Shown one piece after another: positions 47,491-59,530 of a stretch of 64,000 nucleotides of DNA (the first letter of the stretch is position 1; each line of letters starts with the position of its first letter). The notes under the pieces were generated by a model. It was given only the letters and a program-made list of their open reading frames with translations. It did not search any database and had not been told where the DNA came from. The stretch is from NCBI RefSeq assembly GCF_023856365.1, contig NC_064537.1, positions 7,204,324 through 7,268,323 on the forward strand, read 5' to 3'. Source of the stretch: Brienomyrus brachyistius. Lineage: Eukaryota > Chordata > Actinopteri > Osteoglossiformes > Mormyridae. The position numbers and the translations under genes were made by a program.

Positions 47491-48144
47491 GGGCAATAAA
47501 GTCATAAATGTTTTATACATGATATACATTGAAGCCTGAAAACATCTCTATTTATTGGGGCTGATAGATTCAGCCCTAAGCTGAGGATATTGAGTCAGAG
47601 GATCGCGAGCCCAGACTCAGAGTTCCAACAAACCAACTACGCTGTAATTCGAGAAGCAGAACTGCTTCAGGGGTTTGCAGTTTTGTCAGTATTGACAACT
47701 GGAAACCACTTCTGCGGTTGCAGAGTGTGATAGGTAGCTACCTTCTCGTCCCTGGGCCTCCAATCCCCCGGGTGCCAACTGAAGAAGATTCTCTCATTTT
47801 TTTTTTGTGTGTAACTTTCTTCTCTTTCCCTCTTTCTTTCAATCCTTTTTGTGCCGTGTTAGGATCACCGAAGCAGCAAATTGTCTGTCACGGAAACTCA
47901 TCTTTCTGGTGGGTGGAGAAAAGGAGGAGATGAGGTGGGAAGGGGATCGTGTGCCGGAGGCAGACAGAGGGACGAGGGTCCCTGCGTGGAGCAGACAGTG
48001 GCTGCAGGTCTTAAAGGGCTCCTAGGGGACCTAGGCGGCTCGCCCAGGCTCTCTGAGAAGCATCTCTTGACATATGACCCAATGCTAAGCTAATGCATTA
48101 GGGCAAGTACTGCATGCTATCCTAACATTTTTGCTCTCTAGCAG

Positions 48145-48355
48145 TGTGTGGCTCAGTGAGTTCAGATACACTGTCTGTGATCAAAAGGTCTCAGGTTCAA
48201 ATCTCTGGGTCAGCCGAGTGTTTTTTCCCTCAGCAAGATTCCGAACCTCAAATTGCTCCTCAGCCTGTCTGAAGTGGTTTTACAAAGATGTGTGTTGCTT
48301 TGAATTAAAGTTCCTGCTGAACTAATGCAAATGTGGGCAATTAATATGGTCGTGA
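48145..48355 (+). mobile_element. SINE-B, L2-tailed tRNA-derived
   Basis: A box TGGCTCAGTGAG (48149 on) and B box GGTTCAAATCTC (48193 on) are well preserved. The 3' end 'gctttgaattaaagttcctg' + 'ctgaactaatgcaaatg' matches the L2-type tail. Among the better preserved SINE-B copies here. Confidence 0.8.
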
Positions 48356-50839
48356 CCCATGCTACTCTAACGCCAGCCTGCTACCTGTGACTCTTAGGGC
48401 TATTCAGCGTGAAATTACTGTAAACAAACTCTTCCCGATTTTTGTCGACTTTTTAAAAATTTACGACCCATAAAAAGTACACCTCTGGTTGCAGGGATCC
48501 ACGCCCATGTCCCTTTGACAGCCAGTCAGCGCCCGTGACTTGGAGCTAGTCTGGGATACTTATAGATTTCCTCACTCTTCAAGAGATCATTGAAGTGTAG
48601 AAAGTAAGATCTTAGATTTCCAAAGGAAGCAAACAAGATCTATTGAGTCATACCAAGGACTCGATGGTGATTGACCTTTGACCCTCTGGTTAATGATATC
48701 TTCTGGTGATTACGGTCCAGTCCCCATTGCTAAATCGATCACTAAAGATCTGTTACAGGTACAGACAAAGGGATGCGTACCTTGAAGGCCGGCTGTTCCC
48801 ATCAAACAACTGCTGAGGCGGAGATGAAAGTGAGACTTTTGGCAGGATCATGGATGAGATGTGAGAAGTCATTAGGAAGGCAGGTCAGAAGGGGAAGAAA
48901 ATCAGCAATTTAAAAAAATGTATGAAATCGTTAATTCGTCTTATTGTTTATTGTTTTCCTGTCACATGGGTATCAAATGGCTGCTGCAGTGTCGCTCAGC
49001 ACTGGTAAAACACGGATGGATAAGCCGTGGGGGTGTCCCTCTGATACTGTGCCGTAAAACCTGCTGTCTGATTTGTGTCCAGGGCCCCACAGAAGCGTGA
49101 TCCGCCGCATGCACACGCCTCGTCACGGAAGCAAATGGAATCCCCAAGGGGTGCGGTTTTTTTAAAAACCGCGTAACCCCTCTTTGAGGTTCAGCCTCAT
49201 CTGCCTCACAGATAACGCAATGATCCCAGGGACACTAAAAGCGATTAATGCATGCTGATGCAGGTAAAACGCCCAGCGATAGCTGATCTGACTTGTGTTT
49301 TGGGGGGGGGACGGGGGGGGGGGGGGGGGGACGAATGGAAAAAATGTAAACATATCGGCGAACTCAGGGGTCGCCCCATATCTGTTATTTTTGATAACCT
49401 TGTAGAAAATGCACTTGACTCCAAGCCCAGTCAATAAAAGCGACCCCTGCCACCCCCAGCACAGAATGGATATAAGTATAAGAGAATAATACAGTAGCAT
49501 GTTTTCCCAGTGATTCCGACATGCTCTACTGTACATCACTGTTCCTCACCTGTCTCGGTCAGCAGTACGCTCACACACCTGCCTTTTAATGGTGATTTAA
49601 GCCTTCCGGAACTCCGAGAACTCCGGATTGAACTCCATACAGCGAACATCATTTCGCTTGGGGATCTGCAGGATTGTCCAGAGCTCCCACCCACAGCTTG
49701 ACTCGCCTCCACTGGCTCACCCCATAAATGTCTATCTAGGCCGTCAAGCCACTTCCAGCCCCGCCCTCCTGGCACCACCACCCCCCCCCCCCAACCCACC
49801 CAGGCGAACCTCCACCCCGCTGTGGGAAAATGACACCCCTTTTCCAGCACCACTCCATTAAGCAGACACTGCAATTTCGCCGTCGCAGCAGATAATTACC
49901 AAGAACACGGTAATAACAGCAAAAGTTGTGTCACAGTAGGACAAGTCCCAGTGCCCACCGAAGATGAGGGGTGTAGTTTTGACGGCAAATAAATTTCCGT
50001 GATTTTTTTGCGGTGTTCCCTGACATTTCAGCTACCAACAACAAACCAACCAAACAAACAACCATAAAACTTTAAAACTTGATGAAACAATACATACAAG
50101 CCCTTTTGCAATAGTGCTTTTGTACGGAGCTCACAAGTATGTTGGAATTCTTTTAGTTTTTTTCACATATCCCATCATGCTCTCCTTTGACATGCATGCA
50201 CATGTATAAGGGTCTGGGCACAGGGTCAGTCCATTTTTCTGGAGCCCCCGGATCATTTTTTTTTTTGGGGGAGGGAGGTAAAGGGGCATTCTCAATGAAC
50301 CACATGGACCCATAACAATTCTGATCACAGACTGAGCCGCACGACACTCCCCTTGAGGGAAATCTGGACATTCCGAATAGCCATTCCATTTGCATCCTTC
50401 CAATATCATGGGGCATTTTTTCAGAGTACTCCAGCTTCCTCTCGCCGCCCAGACACATGGCCTGCTGAAGTGGCACGTCACCCATAGCATATGCGTCAGG
50501 TGGCATTGAGTACAGCAGCGTTTTCATCAAGTGCAGAGACAGGGATGTAATGGTTGGGCCATAGTGAATAAACCACGTATTACACCTACAAATGCATTTT
50601 TTTGTTCTGAATGGAGCTAAGCCATCTACTGAGCCATGGGAAAAAAAAAGTCACGTGACCAGATGAGTCACGCTTCATCCTATTCGCCACAAGCTGACTA
50701 ATCCACGTGAGACACGTACTGAAAAAAGAATGTAGGCCTCCTATTTCGCATGATGATCAGCCCTGCCAGTGCGTTACTATGCCGGGTGCACTGTGCTGGA
50801 ATAGTTTATATCTGCTAAACCTCTGGGAGAGTAAAACAT
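48356..50839. other. no gene recognised; poly(G)/poly(C) runs
   Basis: Homopolymers include G9 and G18 at 49302-49330 and C12 at 49781-49792. Frames here are short or low-complexity. Confidence 0.45.
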
Positions 50840-51124
50840 CCATCCATCCATTTTCCAAACCGCTTATCCTACTGGGTCGCAGGGGGTCCGGAGTTCATCC
50901 CAGAAGCAATGGGCATGAGGCAGGGAACAACCCAGGATGGGGGGCCAGCCCATCGCAGGGCACATTCACACGGTGGGGGGAAACCGGAGTACCCGGAGGA
51001 AACCCCACGACGACATGGGGAGAACATGCAAACTCCACACACATGTGACCCAGGCAGAGACTCAAACCCGGGTCCCAGAGGTGCGAGGCAACAGTGCTAA
51101 CCACTGCACCACCATGCCACCCCC
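50840..51124 (-). mobile_element. SINE-A, full length with 11-bp target duplication
   Basis: The minus strand shows the A box (complement at 51101-51111), B box (complement at 51059-51069), the 'tgtgtggagtttgcatgttc' body, and the 'ggataagcggtttggaaaat' end with a GATG tail. A perfect 11-base duplication, gagtaaaacat, flanks it (50829-50839 and 51125-51135). The complete structure and intact duplication indicate a relatively recent retrotransposition, and it is the reference copy for the fragments above. Confidence 0.95.
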
Positions 51125-51135
51125 GAGTAAAACAT

Positions 51136-51519
51136 ATACAAAGGAATTCAAACTAACTCATATTAAGGAGGATCGCATTCATTGCGAGATGAAATGTTCT
51201 AGTTGGAGTGGAATCTTCCGGAACGGCATGGTCCCGATCCACAGGGCATGAGTGGGCACTGACTGCTTCTATGAACAGCAAACTCTCTCGCTCCCATAGT
51301 TTGTCGCGGCAACCTGATCTCAACCTAACTGAACACTTACAGTGCTTTCCGCCACAGGCATGGCTTTGTGTTTGGGGGTTTGCTAATATAGTCTGGCACC
51401 TCCTGAGTACCACCTCTAGCCCTGCGTGGCATTTCTATGGTCTCCACATGTTTATATGCATTTCATTTATACGCATTTGGGGAAATTGGTGTCTTGGAAT
51501 TGGCCATAGCGTGGGTAAG
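51136..51519. other. no gene; short transposase-like motif near 51.3 kb
   Basis: 'RQPDLNLTEHL' can be read at about 51317 (plus), similar to the SPDLNPIEHL block of Tc1 transposases. The rest of the frame does not extend the match. Confidence 0.25.
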
Positions 51520-51635
51520 CCTGATGGACTGGTATCCCATCTAAAGCGTGCCCTCTACTTCCTGATTTAGTCTTCAGGCTCACTGTGCACTGTACACTGT
51601 GCACTGGATAAGCCCTTATTAAAAATGGATGAAAT
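51520..51635 (+). mobile_element. SINE-A 3' half, degraded
   Basis: 'tgatggactggtatcccatc', 'taaagcgtgccctctacttc' and 'ggataagcccttattaaaaa' + 'tggatg' follow SINE-A order. Confidence 0.7.
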
Positions 51636-53099
51636 GAGTGGATTCAAAACCCTCCACTGTGCCAACTGCACACAGCGGTGTTAACGAGACTCGATTTTGC
51701 ATTAAATCCCTGACATATGAGTTTGAGTAGCAGACGCCGGAGTGCGAGGGAGCACTGCAGAGCAGCTTGGCCGTATGTGTGTGTGCCGGCTACAGACTTC
51801 AGTGATAACTGTGTACAGCTGTACCACCGAAAAACCCAGCAAATTGCAGTGAATCTCAGAATCAAGTATCGTCTCAAGTATTTGATTCTTATCTGTTTGT
51901 CTATGTTCATTATCTCTATTATTATCATTATTTTTTCAGCTGCGCTCTCTCCAGGGTAGGCTGTACCAGTGACCCGTAGCATTGACTGATTTTTGTTTTG
52001 CTTAGCTTTTGTTTTCGGGTGCTGTCCCGGGGTAGGTGTGTGCGCCTGAAGGGGGGGTGTTTGTTATGTTCTATGTTAATACTTGTTCAGGTTCTTCTGT
52101 CATTGTCATTCAATAAAAATTTGACCGCAAAATTATTTATTTTTAGCAGTCATTGTTTAGCACTTTTGCTAACATCCAGAGTTTTTATTAACAGTGTGGT
52201 CTGTGCCAAAAAGATATAGCTGTGTCATTTTTGAATGCAGAGGTCAAAGCCTCCTGGTCACGGACCCAGAACCAGCCGGGCTCGGACACCCTGCGGGGCT
52301 TTACCGGCCTGCGGAAGGAGGCGTGGCAGGAACAGGAGGGCTGCGCGAGGCTGGACCGAAAACCGGTCCAGGGCAGGTGACCGCTGCATCCCAGCGCCCT
52401 TGCTGAACTATGGGTTTCAGACTCTTCACACAGAGCGCCCTAGAATCACCATGGCAACTGCTGCTAAAAGAGTGTTTATTCATGAGAAATGTGCATGTGC
52501 TACGTGCAGCACTAAGTGCAGTGCAACAAGCTGTACCCTAATGCATTAAATGTTGGATGTCACATCTTTGCATTAAAAAAAAACTGTCAGATGTAAACTG
52601 TTCCACAGAGTGGCATTTAAACAGCGGTCTAGGCAGCCATTTCCGTCACACTTAATAATCTAAATCAATCCTTGCTACATTAATGCAAGTACTCTGCCCC
52701 AAAACCATTTAGTGTCTGATTAAGTTAGTTAAGCTGCCAAAGTAAAATAGGTATGCTGATGGGTTCATCTTCAAGAACCCTGTTTTTGTCCTCCCACTGT
52801 GAACAGGCTTGGCGGACCTCCACACACTCTCTCGGAGGGTAACGGTAATTCTTCCAGGCAGAGTGAGACGGCCGCGGCTCCCTGCCAGAGTAATGGGGTT
52901 CCACTCCCAGCCTCCCCCACTACTAGTCTGTCCTCCAGGAATGGAAATGAATCAGAATCCTGACCACCTCCACCCACCCAACCGTCTCTAAAGGTGGATT
53001 GCAAATGCAATATTGATGCCGGGTTTCCGCAGGGCGATCATCCTACAGGACAGGCCGGTGCGGCCACCGTTTGCAGATGCAACTCCGTCTCTGTGATCC
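51636..53099. other. no gene recognised; lone poly(A) signal at 52.11 kb
   Basis: 'cattcaataaaaatttgacc' near 52108 has the form of a polyadenylation site, and upstream sequence is T/G-rich. It may belong to a retroelement or to nothing. The GC-rich 52.24-52.40 kb patch has chance frames. Confidence 0.3.
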
Positions 53100-53124
53100 A
53101 GGGGTGTGTAGAGGGGCGGGACAA

Positions 53125-53215
53125 TAGGGGCTCTGGCTGAAAGATGATTGGCCCCCAGAGTGCCCCTCCTCTGTCACTCACCGATTTAAAACATATCATT
53201 GGTTAGTGATATAAG
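53125..53215 (-). mobile_element. CCAAT-containing interspersed repeat, copy 2
   Basis: The reverse complement contains 'accaatgatatgtttt', 'ggtgagtgacagagg' and 'actctgggggccaatcat' in the same order as 24105-24190. Confidence 0.65.
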
Positions 53216-53239
53216 GTTGGCCCCACTGTATGAATAGTG

Positions 53240-54390
53240 GATCCTTTCATGTCCCCCACCTTAAAAGAATCCTAGAATGGCCTCTGCTGTGAATTAGACA
53301 CACAATCTGCCTCCATAAAACATTGTGCAAGCTTCTGTCCTGCTGTTTCGATCATTTTCTCTCTGAGGCAAGTGGTTCATGCCCAATCTGAGACATACAA
53401 CCTATGGAAAAATGTCCCCTGAAAAACAGGTCAAACTTTAGCCCCCAATGCCTGAAATTATCTGCAGGGCCTCATACGTTCATTTACTCGGTACTTTTAC
53501 ATTATTAAAATACACAATTGAAGCTCAATGCAGCAAAAATATGGAAACGCTAAAAATTTCAGTTTCACGCACTGACTGTTTCTTATTCCATCAGAAGTCG
53601 AGGCTGAATAATATGAAATAGCTCCAGGTGGTGACCCCAAGCACGACCTTCTGAATTCTCCCGCGACCTTTGACCCAGTACGATGACCTTGGCAGCATAA
53701 CCAAAGCAAACTATAACATAAATAGCATAAATAACAAAGCGTGACGTATGCAGTAAGAGGCAGGAGGTGATCCGGGGGGGACACACGAGGTCGGGGACGG
53801 CCAGGGAGGTGAGATTGTTATAGGTCAAGATGCAATGTGTTTGCCAGTGACCTTTGTAATACCGATGGAGTGGAGGTTCAGGGGTGGGCCGCTCTCCTCC
53901 CCAAAAATACAGCCAGGCCACACGTTTCCCCGCCTAAGACAAATCCAGGCATGTCACTTTCATTTTGCCTGAGGTCAGGTGAACGTGACCTGCAAGTAAC
54001 TACTTCCTGCTCAGAGAGTAAACAGAGAGAGAAGGAGAGAGAAAGAGGGAGAGGGAGACAAAGAGAGAGGACAAAACTGACACCGCAAATCTGCCTCCAT
54101 GCAGGAATTTTACAAAGCTTCAAATCATCTTTGCTCGAGCTGTTTAAGAAGCTAGGCGATTGTCCTCTTTACGTAACGCTGTTACATTATTAATGCGCGC
54201 AGCTGAGTCTCGTAATTTATGCGGTGAGCGCCTCGCTGTTTTGCGGCTGTTTGATCACAGCGGAGGCATCTTTCGGACTCTCGTTTCAGATGCAGGACCA
54301 GCAAGCGGCTACGTGTCCCCCAAGCTCATCAAGCTCACTTCCTGTTCGTTTTTGTGTTTGTGTGTGAATCACAACCTGCAAATGCAGACC
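53240..54390. other. no gene recognised
   Basis: A GA-rich tract lies at 54026-54071. Between about 54140 and 54290, CpG and AT-rich homeodomain-type words coexist in repeat-free sequence, possibly regulatory. Confidence 0.4.
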
Positions 54391-54392
54391 AT

Positions 54393-54453
<61 letters not shown>
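54393..54453 (+). repeat. (CA)n microsatellite
   Basis: Uninterrupted CA array of about 30 units. Confidence 0.97.
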
Positions 54454-54454
<1 letters not shown>

Positions 54455-54534
54455 GTTGCTTAAAAAAAATAAAAACATCTGAATACAATATAAAGCACCC
54501 AGAATACCTAACCATGAAATTCATTTTGGGCTTG

Positions 54535-54760
54535 TGTGGCTTGGCTGCTTCAGCCCCCATGTTTGTGATCAGAAGGTTGTTGTTTTGAATCCAGTCCTCA
54601 GCAGAATCATCATATATCCACTGGACCCTTGAGCAAGGCCCTTAAGCCCCCAAAACGCTCCAGGAACCAGATCAATGGCCCGATCCAGCATTTGAGCTCC
54701 ACTGTACACGCATGCCTCAAAGGAAAGCAAGATGGGACATGTGAAAATTGCACAAATAAC
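54535..54760 (+). mobile_element. SINE-C
   Basis: The head 'gtttgtgatcagaaggttgt' + 'tgttttgaatcc' (B box degraded), body 'cccttgagcaaggcccttaa' and 'gctccaggaaccagatcaat', and the terminal 'gtacacgcatgcctcaaagg' portion match the other SINE-C copies. Confidence 0.75.
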
Positions 54761-55589
54761 ACATCATCTGCACCCCCACCCAAAAAATAATCACATTTAC
54801 CAGGTATATTAATGTTCAGCCACCATGCTGAAGACATGCATTCCAGCGAATGTGGTGACTTGGTATGCAAGACTTCTCTGTGATCAGTGGAGTCCATCCA
54901 GCACACACCTGTCGCCCCTCTTCTCAATCAACACAGCTCTAATTGGATAATCAGTTACTCTGAACAGACAGATGCCTCTCATAGTTGTAAACTATCAATG
55001 GACTCTACAACAAGGCTGAACTGCCGGATCAACTTGATTGATGCTCTGTGAATACAAAGCACTTTAACCATCAGCAGAGGTTGAATCATCTTTCTGCTCA
55101 TTCTTAAAGCTGCCAGTCTATTCGGAAATATCATACTGCTTAATTTCTGTTTGATATTCGCAGTCCGACAACTAAATATTTCATCAGTTGCTTGTAGACT
55201 GGTAGACATTATGTAACTTACATAATGATGGCCCTCCGGCTACGTCCGTTCGATTGATGAGTGCTTTGAAGTTATTAATCACGTTAATTATGGTGTCGAT
55301 GAACTGAATTTCTCTTTTAGCCACAAAGCCAAGAGCACCATGAGTCAACATGGGACTTTAAGGAAGCGAATTTCCTACAGAGCAATCAACAGTTTAAGCT
55401 TGGCAAGAAAAGTAATGGTGAAGGCCGTTTCATACCTCTGTAGCATTCAAATGCACTGTAGTAATACAGGTACTAGATGTTCAATTCTCTACATGTGTTC
55501 GTAATCATGATGGAATTAAGACTGATAGCACTGGACAGCGAAGTCTGTCTTTGTACAGAAGCTGTTCAGCTGACACCTTTAACTGCCCG
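54761..55589. other. no gene recognised
   Basis: A 76-codon minus frame (54979-55209) is not recognisable and is not called. Confidence 0.45.
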
Positions 55590-55840
55590 TTTTCATCCAT
55601 CCATCTCGCAACATTATATCTAGTACAGGGTCACGGGGTGTGGGCATTGGAGCCATTCGGTGGAAACAGGAGATACTCCAGAGGAGATATATCTATCATT
55701 TTGCACATACATTATGGCACTTTCAAGATACCAACTTCATGGCCTGGGACTTTGAGATGAACAGATAAACACCAACAAGGATTCAATCCTGAAACCCTGG
55801 CATTTTGTTCCATAGTTCCACACGCCGAGCGACCATACCA
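55590..55840 (-). mobile_element. SINE-A, strongly degraded
   Basis: Plus-strand reading 'ttcatccatccatctcgcaa', 'atctagtacagggtcacggg', 'gtggaaacaggagatactcc', and 'aaggattcaatcctgaaacc' near the end fit the tail, body and B-box side of SINE-A in reverse orientation. Confidence 0.6.
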
Positions 55841-57906
55841 CAGTATTGAATGTTTTCCTCGGTTTAAACTATGCTTGTTTTCCCTGAACAATTCAGAGTG
55901 AATACATCTTTCAAGGGTCCCTCTTGGCAATCTTCTGGTTACGAGTCACAGTCTGTGTTCATAGGCCACCAGCTGGTTAATAGTTTAATAGTGTTGTGAG
56001 TAATCGCAAAAGGTTTGCTTGCAAGATTCACTGCCTCTATTTTTTGACATTGGTCTGTGAGCGGGTGCACCACCAAACTGAATATACGTTTGGGACATAA
56101 GCTCATGTCATAATGCAGGGCATCCACCAGATCGGCATGGTTAATAAGATACCAAAAGCTTGAGGAAGCCATTTTAGAGCTGGACCCTAACGTGCTTAAG
56201 AGGAAATGCTCTGTTTTGAAGCATAATCCATTCCATTCACAGAGGATCCGAATAATTCTGTCCACAGATGGCTCTTTCATGTCTTGCTGCCCCCTGGACC
56301 CCTAGTGACATGACTGGGTAAGTCATGCAGATGGTATCAGGAACAGTGTGACTGGAAGGAGGTCACGCAAGTCAAGGTCAACGGGATTCGGATCATGAGT
56401 CACATGGTCAGTGGAGGATTCTGATAAGATGATGAGTTTCTAGCGTGGATGAGTGACGTGATGATATGTATCATATCAGGGTGGCATTTTTGAGGTGTGA
56501 CTTGATGCAAACCAGTTTAAGATTCAAATTAAGTTGGCGACAGGATGGTTTTGCAGAGGAACTCGGTCTCAATGGGGTTTAAGCCAGAATGCTCCATAGC
56601 AAACCATAAACAATGCAAATCCACTACACGAGGTAATTATACTCAAATGAACATCCACCAGCATTTCTTAATTGACTGAAATCCCTCATTTATCTCACCG
56701 TCCCAGATATGTTCTCCTCTGTGAATATGGATGATTCTACAGAGTCTCCAGCTTAAAACTGCGAACCGAAAACTCCGCAACAGGGACAAATTGTGTTATT
56801 ACTCTCAAATTAACATGCGTTTGAAGGTGTTAATTGATTAAACCCAAATTGTTCCTACAAGCAAAATTCACACCCTGCTTATGGGTGTTTTCCAGGAGAA
56901 ATCGCTCCGTAACCTTTCTTAGACAAACAACCCTTTTAAAACTTTTATTTATTCAAACTTGTAAATGGTTAGTAGGGTAACCAGATTACACTGTTCAGCT
57001 CAGACAGCACAGTTTAAGTGACGCGTGCTTATATTTTGAAGCGATGTCTCGCCATTAACAGCCGGCTGTGAGGTATCGCAGTGACGACGCAGACACTAGT
57101 CACTTCATAGGTTTTCACGCATGGCCGTTACTTACTGTTAACTGCAGCATTGCTTTTGCACTTGTGTACGACACGCAGAAGCCGAGGTCATTTGGAAAAG
57201 GGTTGGGAAAAACCACGACTGGTGGGTGTTACACGACCTCACCACCAGAGGCGTAATGGTTAAGGATAATCAAAAGCAAAAGTAGAAAAGTTACCAAATC
57301 AGTGCTTCCCTGAGATGGCTAATTTTGGATTCTCTGGCAAAATATCCAGCAGTAGAAATGGGTACAAGAGTATGTCACTTTAGAATAAAAAAATATGTCA
57401 GTTATGTGAGTATGAATTCACAGGCTGCAGAACCAGAGGGACTAGGGGTCACAGCACATACCGGGAACGTTACTCTGCAGCTCAAAGGGGCCCCTTTGGC
57501 TGTCTGGATCTGTGTCCAGACTGGAACAGAATTTGGATTTACCATGTACAAAAGGTACTACAAACCGAGTTCCCCCCCCCCTCATGACCCCTACCAGAAT
57601 GCTTTTTCTTAGGACTTCCAACACCCCGTCTCTCAAAGCCCCCTCTCCACCTTGGAACCTGGCAATAGAAGGTTCTAGAAGTTCTTTCTCTGAAGTTCCC
57701 TGTATCTTTCACCCCACTTTTTCCCTTCGCGTATTTTGATCCTGACAATCGCTGCTGCCTGGCTTCCTGTCATGCTGTCTAGCTAAGCCAGACTCAGGTT
57801 AATCACACTGACTAATTGTAACTCGCGGGGCTGGTTCCGTAACGGCGCCCGTGGGACTGCGCCATCGCCCAGCCGCTGGGACCGGCCCTGCCCTGCCGAG
57901 AAGCGT
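55841..57906. other. no gene recognised
   Basis: A 113-codon minus frame (55939-56280) has ordinary composition but no domain I know. From 56640 to 56880 the sequence is repeat-free and AT-rich with TTAATTGA/TTAATTGATTA words, another possible conserved non-coding stretch. Confidence 0.4.
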
Positions 57907-57966
57907 GTGCTGTCACAGTCATGTTGTCACGGTCGTGTTGTCACAGTCGTGTTGTCACAGTCGTGT
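57907..57966 (+). repeat. 14-bp minisatellite, about 4 copies
   Basis: Units of 'gttgtcacagtcgt' with single-base variants. Confidence 0.9.
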
Positions 57967-58117
57967 CCTCACACACGGCCTCTTTGATATCTTACAGTAT
58001 ATCTCTCATCAGCACAGGCGTCTCCACTCTCACCTGACAGCTACCTATGGCACGTCAGACCATCAACGGGGCACTAATATAAATGTAAAGACCCTGTGAG
58101 CCAGTGAGGTGGCAGAG

Positions 58118-58386
58118 CAGTGTGTGTGTGTGTGGGTGTGTGTGTGTCGTCCAGGTGTACCTTACCTTGTGGGGACCAAATGTCCCCACAACGTGATGAA
58201 TACTCCTTTTTTTTTACCTTATGAGGACCAGTTTCCTGGTCCCCATATGGGAACACTCAATTTTATTTGTAATTTGTAATTGTGTTTTGTTTGGTTAGTT
58301 ATGGCTGGGGTTAAGGTTGTCATAGTTAGCATTAGCATTTTTCACATAGAAATGAATGAGCGGTCCCCAAAAAAATATGATTACAC

Positions 58387-58425
<39 letters not shown>

Positions 58426-58470
58426 CGTGTGTGTGTGTGTGTGTATACGTGTGTGTGTGTGTGTGTATGC

Positions 58471-58501
<31 letters not shown>

Positions 58502-58515
58502 CGTGTGTGTGTGTG
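58118..58515 (+). mobile_element. TG-bracketed 'TGGGGACC' repeat, copy 2 (near complete)
   Basis: (TG)n, then 'gtccaggtgtaccttacctt', the perfect 25-base hairpin (58167-58176 with 58182-58191), a second hairpin 'ggaccagtttcctggtcc', then 'tggctggggttaaggttgtc', 'gttagcattagcatt', 'atagaaatgaatgagcggtc', and a long (TG)n with 'tatacg' interruptions to 58515. The left part and the complement of the right part ('ggggaccgc...') form inverted ends. The element is non-coding. Confidence 0.8.
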
Positions 58516-59422
58516 GCCTGCCACAGATTGGCATCGCATCCATGATGATCTACGCATCCTGGGACAGGTGCCAGTGTTATGGAACGTGGATGGATGAAGA
58601 AACGTTATTAAAATAATATCAAATCTAAAAATAACTTACGTTCCAGGTTCTGGCATGAATATAGGACCACGGCTCTTCATGCTTTATTGTGCCTTGTGAT
58701 TCTTGATAACAAATCAGATTATAACTCTTCTGCAGCCTCCCTGTCTTGCCATACACCCCCCCACCAGAGACGTGGATTCTTTTGCCTTCCCAACGTGCTT
58801 CCTTTGCAGTTCATCAGGGCAGCTGTTAAATTTAACTTTCCCTGCACCGTATGCCAGCGCAGCTTTCTGACCTCCTGACGATTAAACACTTTCAAGCTCA
58901 GCTATGGCGGGTTAATGAGAGGAAACGCTGCGCCGCAATCCTGGCTTTGAGAGGACAGCCAACTTATAGTCTGGCCGCCGGTGGGAAATCAGACAGAGAT
59001 GTAAAGTCATTTCTACTCTGAAAATGCAAGCAACAACGGAAGGATCGATATCATAAACATGGGCCTTGAAAAATGATGGAAAAAAATTGATGTCCATCAG
59101 CTTGGCTGTTTTCATTGACATATTTATTCTAAACTAAATGTACAAAATTACTACCATGAGCGAGTATGATTGTCTCTTTGTTATAGATATAAACATTCAT
59201 TGTTCACTCTGAAGGGCAGGTTACCTTCCATTTAAAAAGTGTTTGCGATTAAGAAAGAAATTTGCAAGGCTTAATTGAATTTTTCATCAGCCATAAGGGG
59301 TGATATTTTTGCTTGGATAGCGAATAAATGAGGCAGGGGGCTGTCTGGAGTGAAGCTGGTCCAAATTACTTTGGCCAAGTATAGTGTTTTCTGCTAAAAG
59401 TCATGCTGGACTGCTGCCCTAT
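58516..59422. other. no gene; 59.2-59.34 kb AT-rich, repeat-free
   Basis: No gene recognised. The block at 59220-59330 ('gtgtttgcgattaagaaaga', 'ggcttaattgaatttttcat') has enhancer-like composition only. Confidence 0.35.
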
Positions 59423-59530
59423 CACGTGACGACACTCCCTGAGGCTTTCACCAATCAGATGATCTAGAATTTGCATGTGACAGCCAGCTGGCTATATAAG
59501 CATCAGACTTCATGGATTCTTATTTCAGTT
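59423..59530 (+). promoter_or_regulatory. CCAAT/TATA promoter-like sequence
   Basis: An E-box (cacgtg, 59423 on), a CCAAT box in 'accaatcag' (59451-59455) and TATATAAG (59493-59500) occur at normal core-promoter spacings. An initiator-like 'ttcagttgtc' lies about 30 bases past the TATA. Downstream text (59540-59640) and the segment at 60320-60630 resemble one teleost repeat, so the promoter more likely belongs to a retroelement LTR than to a cellular gene. Confidence 0.45.

Noticed and set aside
51059..51111. True tRNA gene on the minus strand
   Set aside because: A and B boxes are present, but the tRNA-like part continues into SINE body sequence with a target duplication, so it is a SINE head and not a tRNA gene.
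55939..56280. 113-codon minus frame
   Set aside because: No recognisable family, no splice sites and no repeated domain; kept only as an unexplained frame.
59423..59530. Promoter of a cellular gene
   Set aside because: Core promoter words are good, but no coding exon follows and the neighbouring sequence resembles a dispersed repeat, so a retroelement promoter is more likely.
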